A DNA stretch of 64,000 nucleotides, taken from Epinephelus fuscoguttatus (lineage: Eukaryota; Chordata; Actinopteri; Perciformes; Serranidae). Of this stretch, positions 48,203 to 60,407 are shown one piece after another. The notes below the pieces were generated by a model, which ran no database searches, was not told the origin of the DNA, and saw only the letters and a list, made by a program, of their open reading frames with translations. The stretch spans positions 23,883,437 to 23,947,436 of the forward strand of contig NC_064763.1 in the NCBI RefSeq assembly GCF_011397635.1, given 5' to 3'. How positions within the stretch are numbered: position 1 is the first letter of the stretch; every line of letters starts with the position of its first letter. Made by a program: the position numbers and the translations under genes.

Positions 48203-49427
48203 ATGCCTAAACTCTGTGCAGCAATAGGCTGCAATAACAGGGACAATCTATCAGTCTTTTCTTTTCCAAAGGATGCAGACAGGTAGGTATAAAATAGTTA
48301 TTAATATTAGTTGGTGTCGTTTTGCATTTGCACTGCCCTTCTAGCTAGTTTATGCTAGTTACCAGTGAAATACGGTGTATTGTGACTATTTCTTTGTTTG
48401 CCTTAAAAAATATTCATTTTACTCAAACAGGTACTTGTAAGTAGTAAAACCAGAGAAACTGATCGTTTTGCAGTGGTCTCTTATCTTTTTTCCACAGCTG
48501 TATTTTCCAGACCTGGCCAAAATGACAGCAGATGTTACACAATGAACATGTAAAACACACAACAGTAGAAAATACAGTATCTGGATCAGAAGCCGGAGCA
48601 CCCATCTCGCATAAAATTAAATAACTCTGAAATGATTTTAAGGAAAAAAGTGGTCAAGCTCGATGGGCAGAAACAGCTCAGATTCTGGAGACATTAAGAA
48701 AAGACGCAGGACTCTGATCTTCAGTTATAGGCATTGCTGGATATTTGGAGTGGTCAAGAAGGGGGTAGCTTATGGGGTGTATTAAGCATTTTGTCAATAA
48801 ATGTGCACTTATTTCAGTTTCAAATATGTAAAGCATTTACAGTCTTTAATAATGAAAAATACACATGCATACAGGTGATGAGCAAAGTAAGACCAGAGAC
48901 ATTTGGAAAGACTAAAACTTCTCATTACTATATCATCTTATCTAACTACTCAGGAGAAAGAGATGGCTTGTCAACATAAGGAGAGCAGACCTGTCCATCC
49001 ACCTCTCCCAAGATGCCCTCAGAAAAGGGGGTTATGGAGTGTGTGAAGCCCACTTTGACCCTAGCATGATTGTCCAAATGGTACAGCCGTACAATACAGC
49101 CTTTTAATTTACTAATTTAATAACACAAGAGATCCTAATGAGAATATATTTTGCAGCAATCGAGAAAACGTCTGACGGACAATGCTACACCCACACAAAT
49201 TAACTGCCCTAATCCTCCTCCAAAAACTGGTGGTAGACGTGTGCTAGACAGAATTGAAAACATTGGTAGGTATTGCCCCTCCCTATAGTTGAACAGCACA
49301 AAACAGGTGACAGTTAAACACTTGCATACCAATACTTATCCGCTCATATATGGATACTTTAAATGGAATGATGAGACCAGTTGAATTTCATCTTTTTCTG
49401 TAAGCCACCTGTAAAGCTACACTTATG

Positions 49428-49515
49428 GCCAAGCCGGATTCAAACCCGGCCAGCTGCAGTAAGGACTCCGCTTCAGTGGATGTGCTCTACCAGGTGAGCT
49501 ATCAGGGCGGCCCGA
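49428..49515 (-). repeat. tRNA-derived SINE head
   Basis: The complement holds an A-box-like 'ggtagagcacatcc' and a B-box-like 'gggtttgaatcc' (plus strand 'ggattcaaaccc'). It lies in an intron of the THAP9-like gene and is related to the SINE at 11.3 kb. Confidence 0.55.
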
Positions 49516-52500
49516 ATTTCATTTTTTGTCAACAGAGCCTCTGAAAGGACCAAAACCTACAATGCATTTCTTCTACTCCAATTATTCTTCCTGCTCCCTG
49601 TCCTCTCTTACCCTTAGGAGCTCTCAAGTCCAGGAAAAATGTTCAACTCAACAATAAATGCTGATCAAAGTATCTCTGTGACTTGTTTTAATCCTTTTTT
49701 GACAATGGAGTTCTATGACTTCTGGATATGAGCTATAATCTAGTGATGGCTAGATGGGCCATGCATGTAAGAAGGAGAAATACATTGTAGATTTTGGTCT
49801 TTTCATAAAATATCTCATTTCCTATTAAGTTGCACATCATCATATAAATGGATTGCAGAGCCCTTCAGCCAATAACATCTTTCAGGGACCTGAGGACCAA
49901 AGTGGTCAGATCAATATTGGCAGCACCTGTAACAAAAAACAAACAGAAAAAACAAATTAATTATACCAATGACAACTTAATAAATGTACCACTGCATACT
50001 ACAATAGAATGCTACAATGCTAAAGGCATGTCATTTTTAAGGAGAGGACATAACAGCGAATGCAAGCAGAGCTGAAGAGGAAGAACATTACAAAGTAGTA
50101 GTTGAGGTAAGGTGGTTGTAATAACTAAGTCCATTTGCAATTGCTGCTGATGATAGTTACAAATAAATACGACAATTTATATATCACTAGAATTAAGACT
50201 AACCTGTAAGGTGGATTTTAATGAACATTTCTTGACAACAGGGACAGCTTGAAGAACAACTGAAAAAGGAAAGGGAGATAAGATTGCAGCTTGAGATGCA
50301 ACTCAAGAGAGAGCGAGAGGGGAGGAGAAAGTTGAGTTTACAGCTTTGCAGGGGAAAGGCGAGCAGAAAGAAACTACTACTTTGTGTGTGTATTGGTTGT
50401 TTTGGGTGTTAAGTTGCCTCCTTTTAAAAACAAAACATTTATTTATTCTCTCAAGGCTGACAGTGCAAAAGGCAAAACAAAAACTATCCGATGCCATGAA
50501 AGACCTCCCACCTGAAACTGCAGAGTTTGTTAAGCACCAATTACAAACTTGCAAACAGAAACAGAGGGGAAGAAAATTCCCCCCCTGCCTTAAACAGCTG
50601 GGTGTTCAAAATATATCACCACAGCCCCAATGCATACAGGACACTGAGGAGGCATTTCATTCTTCCGTCCCCGTCAACCCTGAAGAAATTCATAAACAAC
50701 AATGTGGGCCATTTCCATGTAAGAGTAGTTTCAGAATCTCATGGATCATGACATAATTATAGACCTAGAGTGATGTGTCAGCAGTTCATAATATAGTTAA
50801 GTAACATATTGTAATATCAGACATTCTGCATTCTGTTGTGTTATTACAAATATATGACAATTTGTCCACACTGCAATGACCTCCTTTCAGATGTTTTTAA
50901 TATTTCAATCTATTCCACTAACAGGCTACTGCTCCTTTGTTTAACAGCCAGGTTTTCTTAATCCTATCCTTGACCAGATGGCACAGCTAGCAAAAACAAT
51001 GAAGCCTCAGAGCTAGCTGTGTCTTTAGTGTTTGACGAGATGGCAATAAAAAAACACCTGGACTACAATCCAGTACTGGACAGGGTAGATGGGCTCACAG
51101 CGAAAGGTGAAGTGGCTAACCAGGCAATGGTGTTAATGGCTCGAGGAGTAGCCTCAAAGTGGAAGCAAGTGACTTAATGTTCATTAGTTTCATTCTATAC
51201 TGCTTAAAGCAACTGAACACTACAGATACAGAATACAGTTTAGTTCTCTTAAAGGGGTCATATCTGCATCCACTTCCATCTGTTCACTGCAGGCGATAGG
51301 ATACTTCCTGGCGAAAACCACTTTACCTGCGGAGGAGACAGCAAAAATACTGTCAGAGGCTGTGAAGCGCCTGCACGATTGGTTTCATAGTAAGTCTGAA
51401 TAAAATCCAATTAGAGGAGTACAACATATTGTGTGAACACTTCACTTAAATGTAATGGAGGTTGTATTAACATGTACACTATGTGTCTCTTACAACAGGT
51501 CATTTCTGTGGTCTGTGACCAATCCTCCTCCAATATTAAAACATTAAAGCTGTTAGGAGCCAGCCTGAACATCGCTGACAGCACAGATGTGGCACATTGT
51601 ATATCAGTGGATAGGAAGACAATTCCAATAATATTTGATGTGCCTCATCTGGTCAAGTCTGTGCGTAACAACTTTAAAAAACATGGTCTGAAGGTTAGTT
51701 TCATTATCAAATAAAATATGGCTAACATGTTTGTCCCAGCCCATTTCACATCCCATAATGAATTCTTGGCACTGTAATCATGCTAAAGATAATTATAAGT
51801 GAAGTATTGCAAAAAGATGATTTCTCTGTCTATCTGTGTGTTACCAAATCAATGGGCTGTCAACTGTGCACACAGGGGCTTGTGGCTCCGTGTGCACAAG
51901 TTGCTGTACAACAATGTTGTGTACAACAATGTAAACCACATGAACAGCATCAAACCACATGTATCACATCATTCATTTGTCTTGTGTTACAGATGGGAGT
52001 GAAACAAGCGCAATGGAAACACTTTGAGACGTTTTACGACATTGACAGCCAGAACTCTGTCCGTATGGCTCCAAAAATCACCAAGAAGCATGTGTCATTG
52101 CCCCCTTTCACTAACATGAGAGTTAGACTTGCGACTCAAGTCTTCAGCCACACTGTGGCAGCTGGTAGGCAACTAGTTTTTATTTTATTCTAAAAGGTCT
52201 GATGGAACTTTTAAAATGTATGAAAATTTATTGAATCAACATGAACAAAATCTTTATGATGCATGTATGTTAAATAAATATCAGAATCAAATCATAATTC
52301 AATCTGATTGTTGTTAGATCAAATTGTCATACCTGTGAATTCTTACGTTTTAAATGATATCTCTTCACCCTTTTTACAATATGTAATGTAATAATCGTAC
52401 AATCATGTAGGCATGAAGACGATGATTGACTTAAAAAGGCTACCAAATGAGGCACATGCTACAGCGGAATTCTTCGAGGACATGAACAGGCTGTTCGACA

Positions 52501-53093
52501 TACTGAATTCAAGGTATTCATTATGACTCAATTTTAAATGCCTACTGATCATCACAGATTTCTTAAAATTTTTTGGCAATTATTAGAGTCAGAGTTAGTG
52601 AAACTCTGATTATCAAGATTGACTAGCAAACACTTACTTCTCAGAAGCTACTCCGATGCCAATCCATGGCGCCGGCCCCTAGGACCAAGAAGTGCTCAAC
52701 AGATGAATGTCCTCATGAACAGCCTTCATTGGATCTCATCTTGGACATTCAGGTTGGCTACAAAACATTTCATATGGTGTGGTCAGAAAAAGACGATGGA
52801 CACTTGACATTTTATCTCATTCACATAAGGTTAATTCATTGTGTGTTATGAGTGAGTGAAAGCATGCAAGTCAGAATGTTTCCATGCAGCTTTCCTCAGC
52901 AGAATGCAGAAGACATTGACACATCATTGACTTCTCTGTAATATGTTACTACAGACCTGGATTCACTCCCCCTTGCCAGTGGGGCTTCATCCTCACCATC
53001 CGCAGTGTGATCCTGATTGTCCAGCAGCTGGGGAAAGAATTGGGAGAGCTGAAATTCCTGTGTACAGCCAAGCTGAATCAGGATTGCCTTGAG

Positions 53094-53145
53094 GTATAAA
53101 TAAATAAATAAATACATACATACATACATACATACATACATACAT
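53094..53145. repeat. AAAT/ATAC microsatellite
   Basis: (AAAT)n followed by about nine ATAC units, starting at the donor of THAP9-like exon 13. Confidence 0.85.
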
Positions 53146-54442
53146 CAATAAATAGTAGAAATACACAGAAGTAACATTATGTCCTCTAAACAATCTTATG
53201 TTATCCCCCCCAAAGAATCTGTTCTCTGTGATCCGTGGAAAGGGCGGACACCGGTTCAACCCAACAAGCAGGGAGTTTGCCTCAGCCCTCAAAGGTGCCT
53301 CCATTGCAAAACTTACAAACACCATGGGGAGCAACTGCCTGTCTGATAATGGCACCATTTTGCTCAGTGCCATACAAAGCAATACACCTCCGACATGTGA
53401 CCTCCAACTTCACTTGAATCCCCCAACATCGTCTACCTCACAGGTGTGAATCAACAAAAGTCACTTGTATATGGCTTCCTGTCACCTGCCCACTGACACC
53501 TAAAATCAACAAAACTGTATTTATATTTACAAAACCGTGTTTTCTCAGTATCATTAACACTAGGAACATGTATATTCTGGCAAATTCCAGTTACACATAC
53601 AGTACATAATATAAATTCCTTATTGACACCTGCACCATGTATATGTATGTACATTCTAATAATCTAGTTTTTATTGTTGCACTACACTGTTTACACCTGG
53701 GTACACTGCTGCCGTGCCACTGTGATATATTAGCCAAATCTCCATGTCCTTCTTGGTTAAATAAAAGTTTAAAAAAATCCCTTAGCCGTTTTTGCTGTAT
53801 ATGATAATGTATGAAGTCAATACATTAAAAAATTATAAATTGGTCTAACTCATTCTTATATGTTACATTAAGTGTGTTACAGAGTGTGAAGAACTCACAG
53901 AGGAGATGATGGAGGTGATGCCTGAGGAGACTGTGGAGTCAGACTGCATCCAAGATGAAGTCTTGACATATATATCTGGCTGGTTGATCAGAGAAATTAA
54001 GGTGGACCCACTACTCTCCTCCTGCTGCAGATGTGAGGAACTGCTGGTCCACGTCAACCACACCGACCACAGCTATGCTGCAACCCTTGGCGACTCAAAT
54101 ATTTTCCTAAAGAGGAAAAGATACACACATGACGCTAGCATAATTGAACCATCCAAAGTCTTACAAGACACAATCATGAAGATAGAGGCCAAGTTAACAG
54201 AGTCCCTGAAAGTGCACTGGACAGAAGGCAATCTCCGCAAGGCTCTGAGGCAGGAGGTGGAAAACACAAATGCTTACTCTGTTCTCACCGAAGCACACCC
54301 AGAGCATGCATTCGCTCTGCAAGAAAAAATAATGGAAAAATACATCATGTGCAGGATAGGAGCAGGGTTAAGGCAGGGCAACCAAAAAATTCAAGAGGAA
54401 CAGATGAGAGCCAGAAGAAAATTGAAATGCTTCACAAGCTAA

Positions 54443-55107
54443 ATGTGAAGTGTGATACATTAATTAATGTATCAATTATTTTATGGATTCATTGATTGTA
54501 TCAATATTTTCCATTCTTTCTAAAGCTACTACACTATTTACATCATGTATTCCTGATCTTGTGACCTACACTGACTACATAAAACAGAGCTTTACTGCAT
54601 GATTGTCAACCATAACATACTTAGCTGTTTGTTTCCATGTAGCAGCAATGTTAAAACAACAAGTCTACGTTCTATTCATTTCTGCCATACTCCTTGCACA
54701 ATTTTGTTGATTGAAAACAAAAAGAACAAAATGATAAGAAATTTAATTGTTCTAATATAGATATGTGGATCTTAGAAATATAGTGTGGACAGACTCCCAT
54801 TTTATTCCCATTAGTGTGGACGTGTTCCAGGTTGTGCATCAGATATTTTGTTTGTTTGTTTGTCGTTTGCTTTTCCATGCAATAAAACAACGTTACTAAA
54901 AGCTACACCGAATGTGTGCTTCCGGTTTTTTCCAATACATTGTTCGGACTTGCGTTATTTTTGTCTTACACGTTATCTTGTTCAAAACCAAACGTTAACA
55001 TCTAACAGGGCCATCTTGTTATATATACAGTATCTTTGATCTCGCTTCATCTGTGTCAACTACCTCTGAAGGCCGCGTTTAGAGACGCCTGGGAAATTAC
55101 ATTTCTC
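54443..55107. other. Non-coding stretch downstream of the THAP9-like gene
   Basis: It may hold the 3' UTR ('gcaataaaacaacg', AATAAA at about 54880). No other gene was recognised. Confidence 0.4.
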
Positions 55108-55232
55108 TACACCACCACCAACCGACGGTTAGCCAACTTCAATTACGAAACGCCAGAAAGAGCGTTAATGTTTCAGGAAATTTATTTTGGTGATTTCATG
55201 TTTGTAATGTGTGAATAACGAAAATCATTCAT

Positions 55233-55305
55233 TGTTTCCGCCCGGTTTCGAACCGGGGACCTTTCGCGTGTTAGGCGAACGTGATAACCACTACACTACG
55301 GAAAC
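55233..55305 (-). tRNA. tRNA-Val(AAC)
   Basis: Complete cloverleaf on the minus strand, identical to the other AAC copies. Its downstream flank (55108-55230) matches, inverted, the flank of the 47321 gene. Confidence 0.97.
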
Positions 55306-56606
55306 TGCGTGACAATGGTGCGTTCAGGGACAGACAGTAGACTGGGCTCAGCAACTTTTACTGTCAGGGGAGCCATTTTTGGCCAAAAAATGTAAAAAAA
55401 AAAATTAAATAAATAAAAAAAAAGATGGAATCGCAAGACGTTTGTTCCTTATAGTGACGACAACACAGCCTGTTTAATCTACTTTAACCAACATTCTTAA
55501 TAGATCTAAATGAGAATTCATTAGTATGTTTTACAACAAAGTAGCTCCTCTGAAATGAGCTGTTGATAATTATTTGGTACTTAAATTTTGTAGCATTAGT
55601 GGTGAAAACATACAAATCATTCAATAGGTAATTATCCAATGCTTGCCAAAAGCTACCTAGAAAAAATAGTAACAAAAAAAAAAAAAAAAGATCAAACTGA
55701 CAATATACATGTGATATTCAATTATAACAAAATATAATACAAAGAAAATAATATAATCATACAAATAGTTACACTTGTTTCACTCCATGCAGTAGTTTAT
55801 CAGGGAGTGTGTGTTTTTCATATCTCTTTGAGGAGTTTTTCCTTATCCGCTGCGAGTGTCCACAGGACAGAGGGATGTCATATGCTGTAAAGCCCTGTGA
55901 GGCAAATTGTGATTTGTGGTATTGGGCTTATAAATAAAATTGATTGATTGATTGATTTGTCAAGTCCCCCCAGGAGGAGTCACTGAGCCAGGCCACAGTG
56001 GAGAAGATTGTGAAAGACATTCTGGAGAAACAGCAACATCAGCAGGAGCAGCAGGAGCAGCAGCTGGATAACATTCATACAGTTCAGTAAATTTAAAAAT
56101 ACTAATGCAAAAGAGTCTGATTGATTGTCTACCTGCAGATTAAAATCACCTAAAATAATAACTCCGTTGTGGTTAGTGTGGATGATTGACAGCATTTCTG
56201 AAAAGTCTGAGATGAAAGAGGAGCATCGTTTGGGAGGCCTGTAAACACACAGTATAGGAGGACTGTTAAAAACAAAGGAGTGAGATTGAAAAGAAGTGCA
56301 TTCATCAAATGTAATCTGTGGTTGATGAGGTTGATGAAGTATCTCCTCATTACATTTTAGAGATCACAACTCTTCACGAGGTTCAGCAATTCTGCAGCAT
56401 GGTGCCAACCGCCAGCAGCACACGTAAACTCCCCATGACGGCCGCATTTAGAGACGCATCGGAAATTACAGTTCTTCCACATCATCACCATTGGACGGTT
56501 GGCCAAGTTGAATCACGAACAAACGTCAGAAAAACCCTTTACGTTTTATGAGGACTAGGTTGGTGATTTGATGTGTTGTGACATATGAGTAATGAAAATC
56601 ATTTAT
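55306..56606. other. Spacer between two minus-strand tRNA-Val genes
   Basis: Parts match the arm A/B spacers ('ccatgaagg/gacgcatc' type unit at about 56380-56600). Bases 55832-55958 are a LINE tail ending in (TTGA)n, listed separately. No gene. Confidence 0.55.
55832..55962 (+). repeat. Fish LINE 3' tail with (TTGA)n end
   Basis: 'ggagtttttccttatccgc', 'aaagccctgtgaggcaaatt' and 'tataaataaaattgattgattga' mark the 3' end of a common percomorph retroelement. The opposite orientation of the same family is at 4.84-5.05 kb. Confidence 0.6.
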
Positions 56607-56679
56607 TGTTTCCGCCCGGTTTCGAACCGGGGACCTTTCGCGTGTGAGGCGAACGTGATAACCACTACACTACGGAAAC
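56607..56679 (-). tRNA. tRNA-Val(CAC)
   Basis: Complete cloverleaf on the minus strand, identical to the other CAC copies. Confidence 0.97.
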
Positions 56680-56952
56680 TCATATTGCTGCATTCAGGGA
56701 CAAACAGGAAAATGGGATCAGCAACATTTATGATCATAAGAGCCAAATGTTAAAAAACTCTATTGAACCGCAATACATGTGTGTTCCTCATAGTAACGAC
56801 AACACAGCCCATTTAATCTACATTTCTATCTACATTATTTTGCTGAAGCAGGGAACTGCTGTGCTGCCTTCAAGGTCCTGCACCCTGGGGCTCAGGAGCA
56901 CCTCTTGTGGGACTGCAGGAGGATCTCAGAGACTACCGTGGTAGAGGCGACG

Positions 56953-57384
56953 TCAAGTTCGACTTGTGTCACTGCGTGTGGTGGTTTGAACAGTGGGCTG
57001 CTATATTTCAGGTAGGTCTCACATTTCACCAGTGAATTTCACGTGCCACTTTTTTAAGGAATATCATCAAACATGAGTGGGGTTCAACATTTCAAGTACC
57101 TCATTAGTGCTTCTCAGTTGTTTTGAGCTGTTTTAATAAGTTAATTTGCTTTAGTAGTGTTATTTTATGTTCTCTCTCTCCCAGTGACAGCTTACCGGCT
57201 CTGAACTGTAGCTGGGAACATGTTCACTTGTTAACAATTAGCTCGCCTCATTGTTAGCAAGAAAATAGCTTGTAGTTTCTGCTTCCGGCATCACGTGATT
57301 TTTCTTCATCTCTCCTCGTTAGTATAGTGGACAGTATCTCCGCCTGTCACGCGGAAGACCGGGGTTCGATTCCCCGACGGGGAG
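56953..57384 (+). repeat. Direct copy of the tRNA-Asp module at 44938-45368
   Basis: Spacer and gene match in the same orientation, from 'tcaagttcgacttgtgtcact' to the end of the tRNA. The sequence just left of 56953 instead matches arm A in inverted sense (56867-56945 against about 45775-45855), so there is an orientation switch at about 56950. Confidence 0.8.
57313..57384 (+). tRNA. tRNA-Asp(GTC)
   Basis: Identical to the 40615 and 45297 genes, on the plus strand, although the neighbouring tRNA-Val genes are on the minus strand. Confidence 0.97.
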
Positions 57385-58951
57385 ATCTTTACGTTTTCTT
57401 CACTATAGATGTTAATCACGCATGATTTTACTGAAAAAGCAATTCCAGTGCTGTCTTTATGTTAGCTTTACCACCCTTACACATCTTCTTTCACCTGCAT
57501 GGGTGTACATAAATAAGGGGTGACTGTGCAAACAAGTTAGTAAGTAAGTAAAATTTATTTGTATAGCACTTCTCACCGAGGACTCACAAAGTGCTTCACA
57601 GGATTAAAATACAAACAAGAATACATACATACAAACATACAGGTCACATGCAGAGACAAAAATGAAACAGTTGGGTGCAAGTTTGTGCTGGAAAAACACC
57701 ACAAATCAACAGGGACATGTTTCATTTCATTTATTTTGGACACACGGTAGTGCCAAATTCAAAAACACACAGAATCCTCTTGCTGGGGACAGAGGGAGCA
57801 TTTTGACCTTTGGCATCTTTGATAAACTTTTCATTATAAAATTCAGGTACATTTCAAACACTTACGTATTACACTGAGTGAACACTGAACACACACTTTC
57901 ACAATGGTCAACAGCGGTCTCATTTATAAAACAATGCTTAGGATCCATACTAAAAATGTGCGTATGGACAAAAGCCAAAAGTGGCTACAATCAGGCCCTC
58001 ACCTCACCATCAGCATCATCAATTTCCTGTCTCCAAATTGAATTAAATAAATAAATGCGGAAATAAATAATTAAATACATGAATAAAAGAATAAATAAAT
58101 ATATTTACATTTATTTATTTATTTCCACATTTATTCATTTATGTATTTATTTATTCACTTATTTTTTTATTTCAACATTTCTGCATTTATTTATTTATAT
58201 CTACATTTATTTTTTCATTTATTTCTGTATTTCCACATTTATTTATTTATACATTTCTGTGTCTGTATGGTAATAAGGTGGGCGGTCCTAACATCAGTCT
58301 AAAGCCTGACTGGCTATTTGGGCTAACCAGACAGAAGTAAACGATCCCTCAGATAGCATTGAGAAGAAGAAGCTACTAGCTAGTTCATGGAGTTCATGCA
58401 GTGGCATCGAGCGGGAGACCATTGGCAGACCTGCTGCGGGATGTTGCTGAACAGCTTGAAAACACTAAGTTTCTACTACTTTTATTTGGAGGGTCGATGG
58501 AGCAGATATTTAGCTGAATGAAAAACTGATGTATCATCTACTGTATTAGTTCGGGATACCCCAATCACGTCTTTTTTGCGCTAATATGACGGAGTGAAGT
58601 TGGTTTCATATTCAACATTCGCTCGTTTTTACGATGTCTTGTATCAAAAACTTTGGTGATTTTCTCTCCTGCTAATCCCACCAAGCAGCACATCAGAGAG
58701 CACTGTAAATGTATCCACATCCTGAGAGGCTGCCTGAGCGACCCTGAGGTGATGGAGGAATCCTCTACAGGTATGGTGGCACCTTACAGCTCAATTACAC
58801 CAAGGGCGCAGGAGCTGCTGTACCATTTGGATTCCCGTGAAAGCTACCTCTCAGCAGGAGGGCTTCCACTGTCAAACAAGAAGTATGTCTTGGACTTAAT
58901 CATTGTTTCGGCAAAGCTTCTGCATCACAGTATTTGTCAGCAGACGCAGAT
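57385..58951. other. Spacer with repeat remnants, no gene recognised
   Basis: Bases 57539-57615 hold (AAGT)n plus 'tttatttgtatagcacttctca' and 'cacaaagtgcttcaca', an L2/Rex-like LINE tail in reverse. Bases 58027-58290 are a third AT-rich hairpin MITE copy, sharing 'tgtctgtatggtaataaggtggg' with the 4.3-kb copy. The rest is unassigned. Confidence 0.5.
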
Positions 58952-59790
58952 CTAAATCTTCTGACTAGGGGAACATGACTGTGTCCTCTGGATACCTAAC
59001 CCCAGGAGCGTGTAGCTGCTCCCGGCATCGGATGCTGCCCAGATCTTTATCCCATACTTCCCTGGCTTCTGTGGGATATACTGCTTGAATCCACAGCGCC
59101 CTCTAAAGGGGACCAGGCGCTCATCTACCGTGACATCAGCTCCTGGGTTGTATAGGAGCCGAAGGCTATACACCCAGTTTTCCCACACATCTCTAATGGC
59201 GGCAAGTTTGTCGTTTCTATGGCGAGCTTCTCTAGTGCCCCGATCATCAAAGCGAATCACTCTGCATGTCCTGTAAAATGTCTTCAGTGGCAATGTAGCA
59301 CGGAAGATTGCTCTCCCAAAGTGAGCACTCCACAGACTAGCAGCAGCTTCTTTGCATGATCTGAAGACGCCACCAAGTATCAGCACACCGAGGAAAGCCT
59401 GCAGATCTGTTCTGCCCATCTCACTCCAGCTTCTCCCATACACACGTCTCCCCTCCCTATTTGTCTCCTCCAGCACAATCTTTTCAATGTGCTCTGTCAC
59501 AAACAGCTCAAAAACAGACTTTATGTCAGTAACACGTGAGATAGCATACCATGTTGGACCAGGGGGGCATCTCTCTCTCTCTATGCTCCGAGCATATGAC
59601 GTCTGTCAGTTGGAGGGGTGGAAGTCCACACCATTTTTCCGTCTTTCGACGGAAAAAGAAAAAGATTCGTCTCAGCAGGTCTCTCCTCCTCAGTGCCTAT
59701 TTCTTCCTCTTCATCTGTTGACATGTAATCCTCCCCACGCTCTGTAATGTCTTCCTCCTCTGAGACAAGCTGACATCCTCTGCTGTCACT
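58952..59790 (-). pseudogene. piggyBac (PGBD-type) transposase fragment
   Basis: The best part (59560-58990) reads as the middle of a piggyBac transposase: PPGPTWYAISRVTDIKSVFE, LQAFLGVLILGG, RVIRFDDRGTREARHRNDKL and [32 protein letters not shown]. The D in TVDE fits the first catalytic Asp of the family. Upstream (to about 59790) is an acid-rich N-terminal-like stretch with at least one stop and frame change before it joins the core. The C-terminal part with the later catalytic residues and the zinc ring is absent. No TTAA-flanked ends were found. Confidence 0.8.
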
Positions 59791-60407
59791 GCATCACTGT
59801 GACATCTTCTCAGTCTGTCAGTAAACACAGAACATGGACTTCAAGTCAGCAACAACTTCACTGAAATATAGTAGAATCACCTCATTTCATGTTTGCCTTG
59901 GATCGTATTAAACCTAACAAACTAACAGTTTGCCACTGAATGTCAATTAATATGTAAATTAACAATTTTGAGCAACTCTTCATTGCTGAAGTTGTTGAAA
60001 AGCAAAAGGTCTTCAGTTCCAGCTTCTTGAATGTGAGGACTTGTTGTTTCTCTGATTTTATATCATTTTAAGTTATATATTTGTCTTTTAGATGTTTGGT
60101 GTGACTACACAAGTCATTTGAAGATGTGACTTTGGACAAGCATGATGGATATTTTCCATAGTTTTTATATTATTATCTAGATTATTTTCTCGACTAACAA
60201 CACTTTCTTTGATACCTTACTTTTGTGTTATACATTTTCTTTTGCTACAAAACCTGTTTTTAATCTCAGGTTGAAGAAGTCAATAAAGTACGTATTCATT
60301 AAGTTTTCGGAGACCGCAACTCTTAACGAGGTTCTGCATCGCTGCAACATGGCGCCAACGATCAGTGGAGTTCTGCATAGATATATATATACGTGTATAT
60401 GTATATA
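59791..60407. other. Spacer, no gene recognised
   Basis: AT-rich. Bases 60310-60380 resemble part of the tRNA-module spacer at 62505-62570 ('gaggttctgcatcgctgcaacatgg.gcca'). This module copy is interrupted by the Tc1 element at 60408. Confidence 0.45.

Larger units (their letters stand above)
48203..54442 (+). pseudogene. THAP9-like / P-element-type transposase gene, about 15 exons, with frame breaks
   Basis: Exons: 48203-48282, 48954-49080, 49157-49265, 50057-50106, 50242-50330, 50456-50718, 50948-51168, 51293-51389, 51499-51693, 51993-52164, 52411-52513, 52618-52752, 52955-53093, 53216-53443 and 53873-54442. They total about 859 codons (human THAP9 903). It opens with a THAP zinc finger (MPKLCAAIGCNN, VCEAHFDPSM, SRKRLTDNATPT), then a coiled coil. 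Next come P-element blocks YHHSPNAYRTLRRHF, VFDEMAIKKH (first catalytic Asp), VVCDQSSSNIK, FDVPHLVKSVRNN, LNQDCLENLFSVIRG and YISGWLIRE. Most joins keep frame. Three do not: a one-base shift at a C-run in exon 6 (about 50580), a shift in exon 7 (about 51000), and an extra A at the exon 8 donor (51389). A damaged copy or sequence errors could each explain this. The first four small exons are the least certain. Confidence 0.75.

Noticed and set aside
48203-54442. THAP9-like gene as an intact working transposase
   Set aside because: Three exons need frame changes, so an intact protein cannot be claimed from this sequence.
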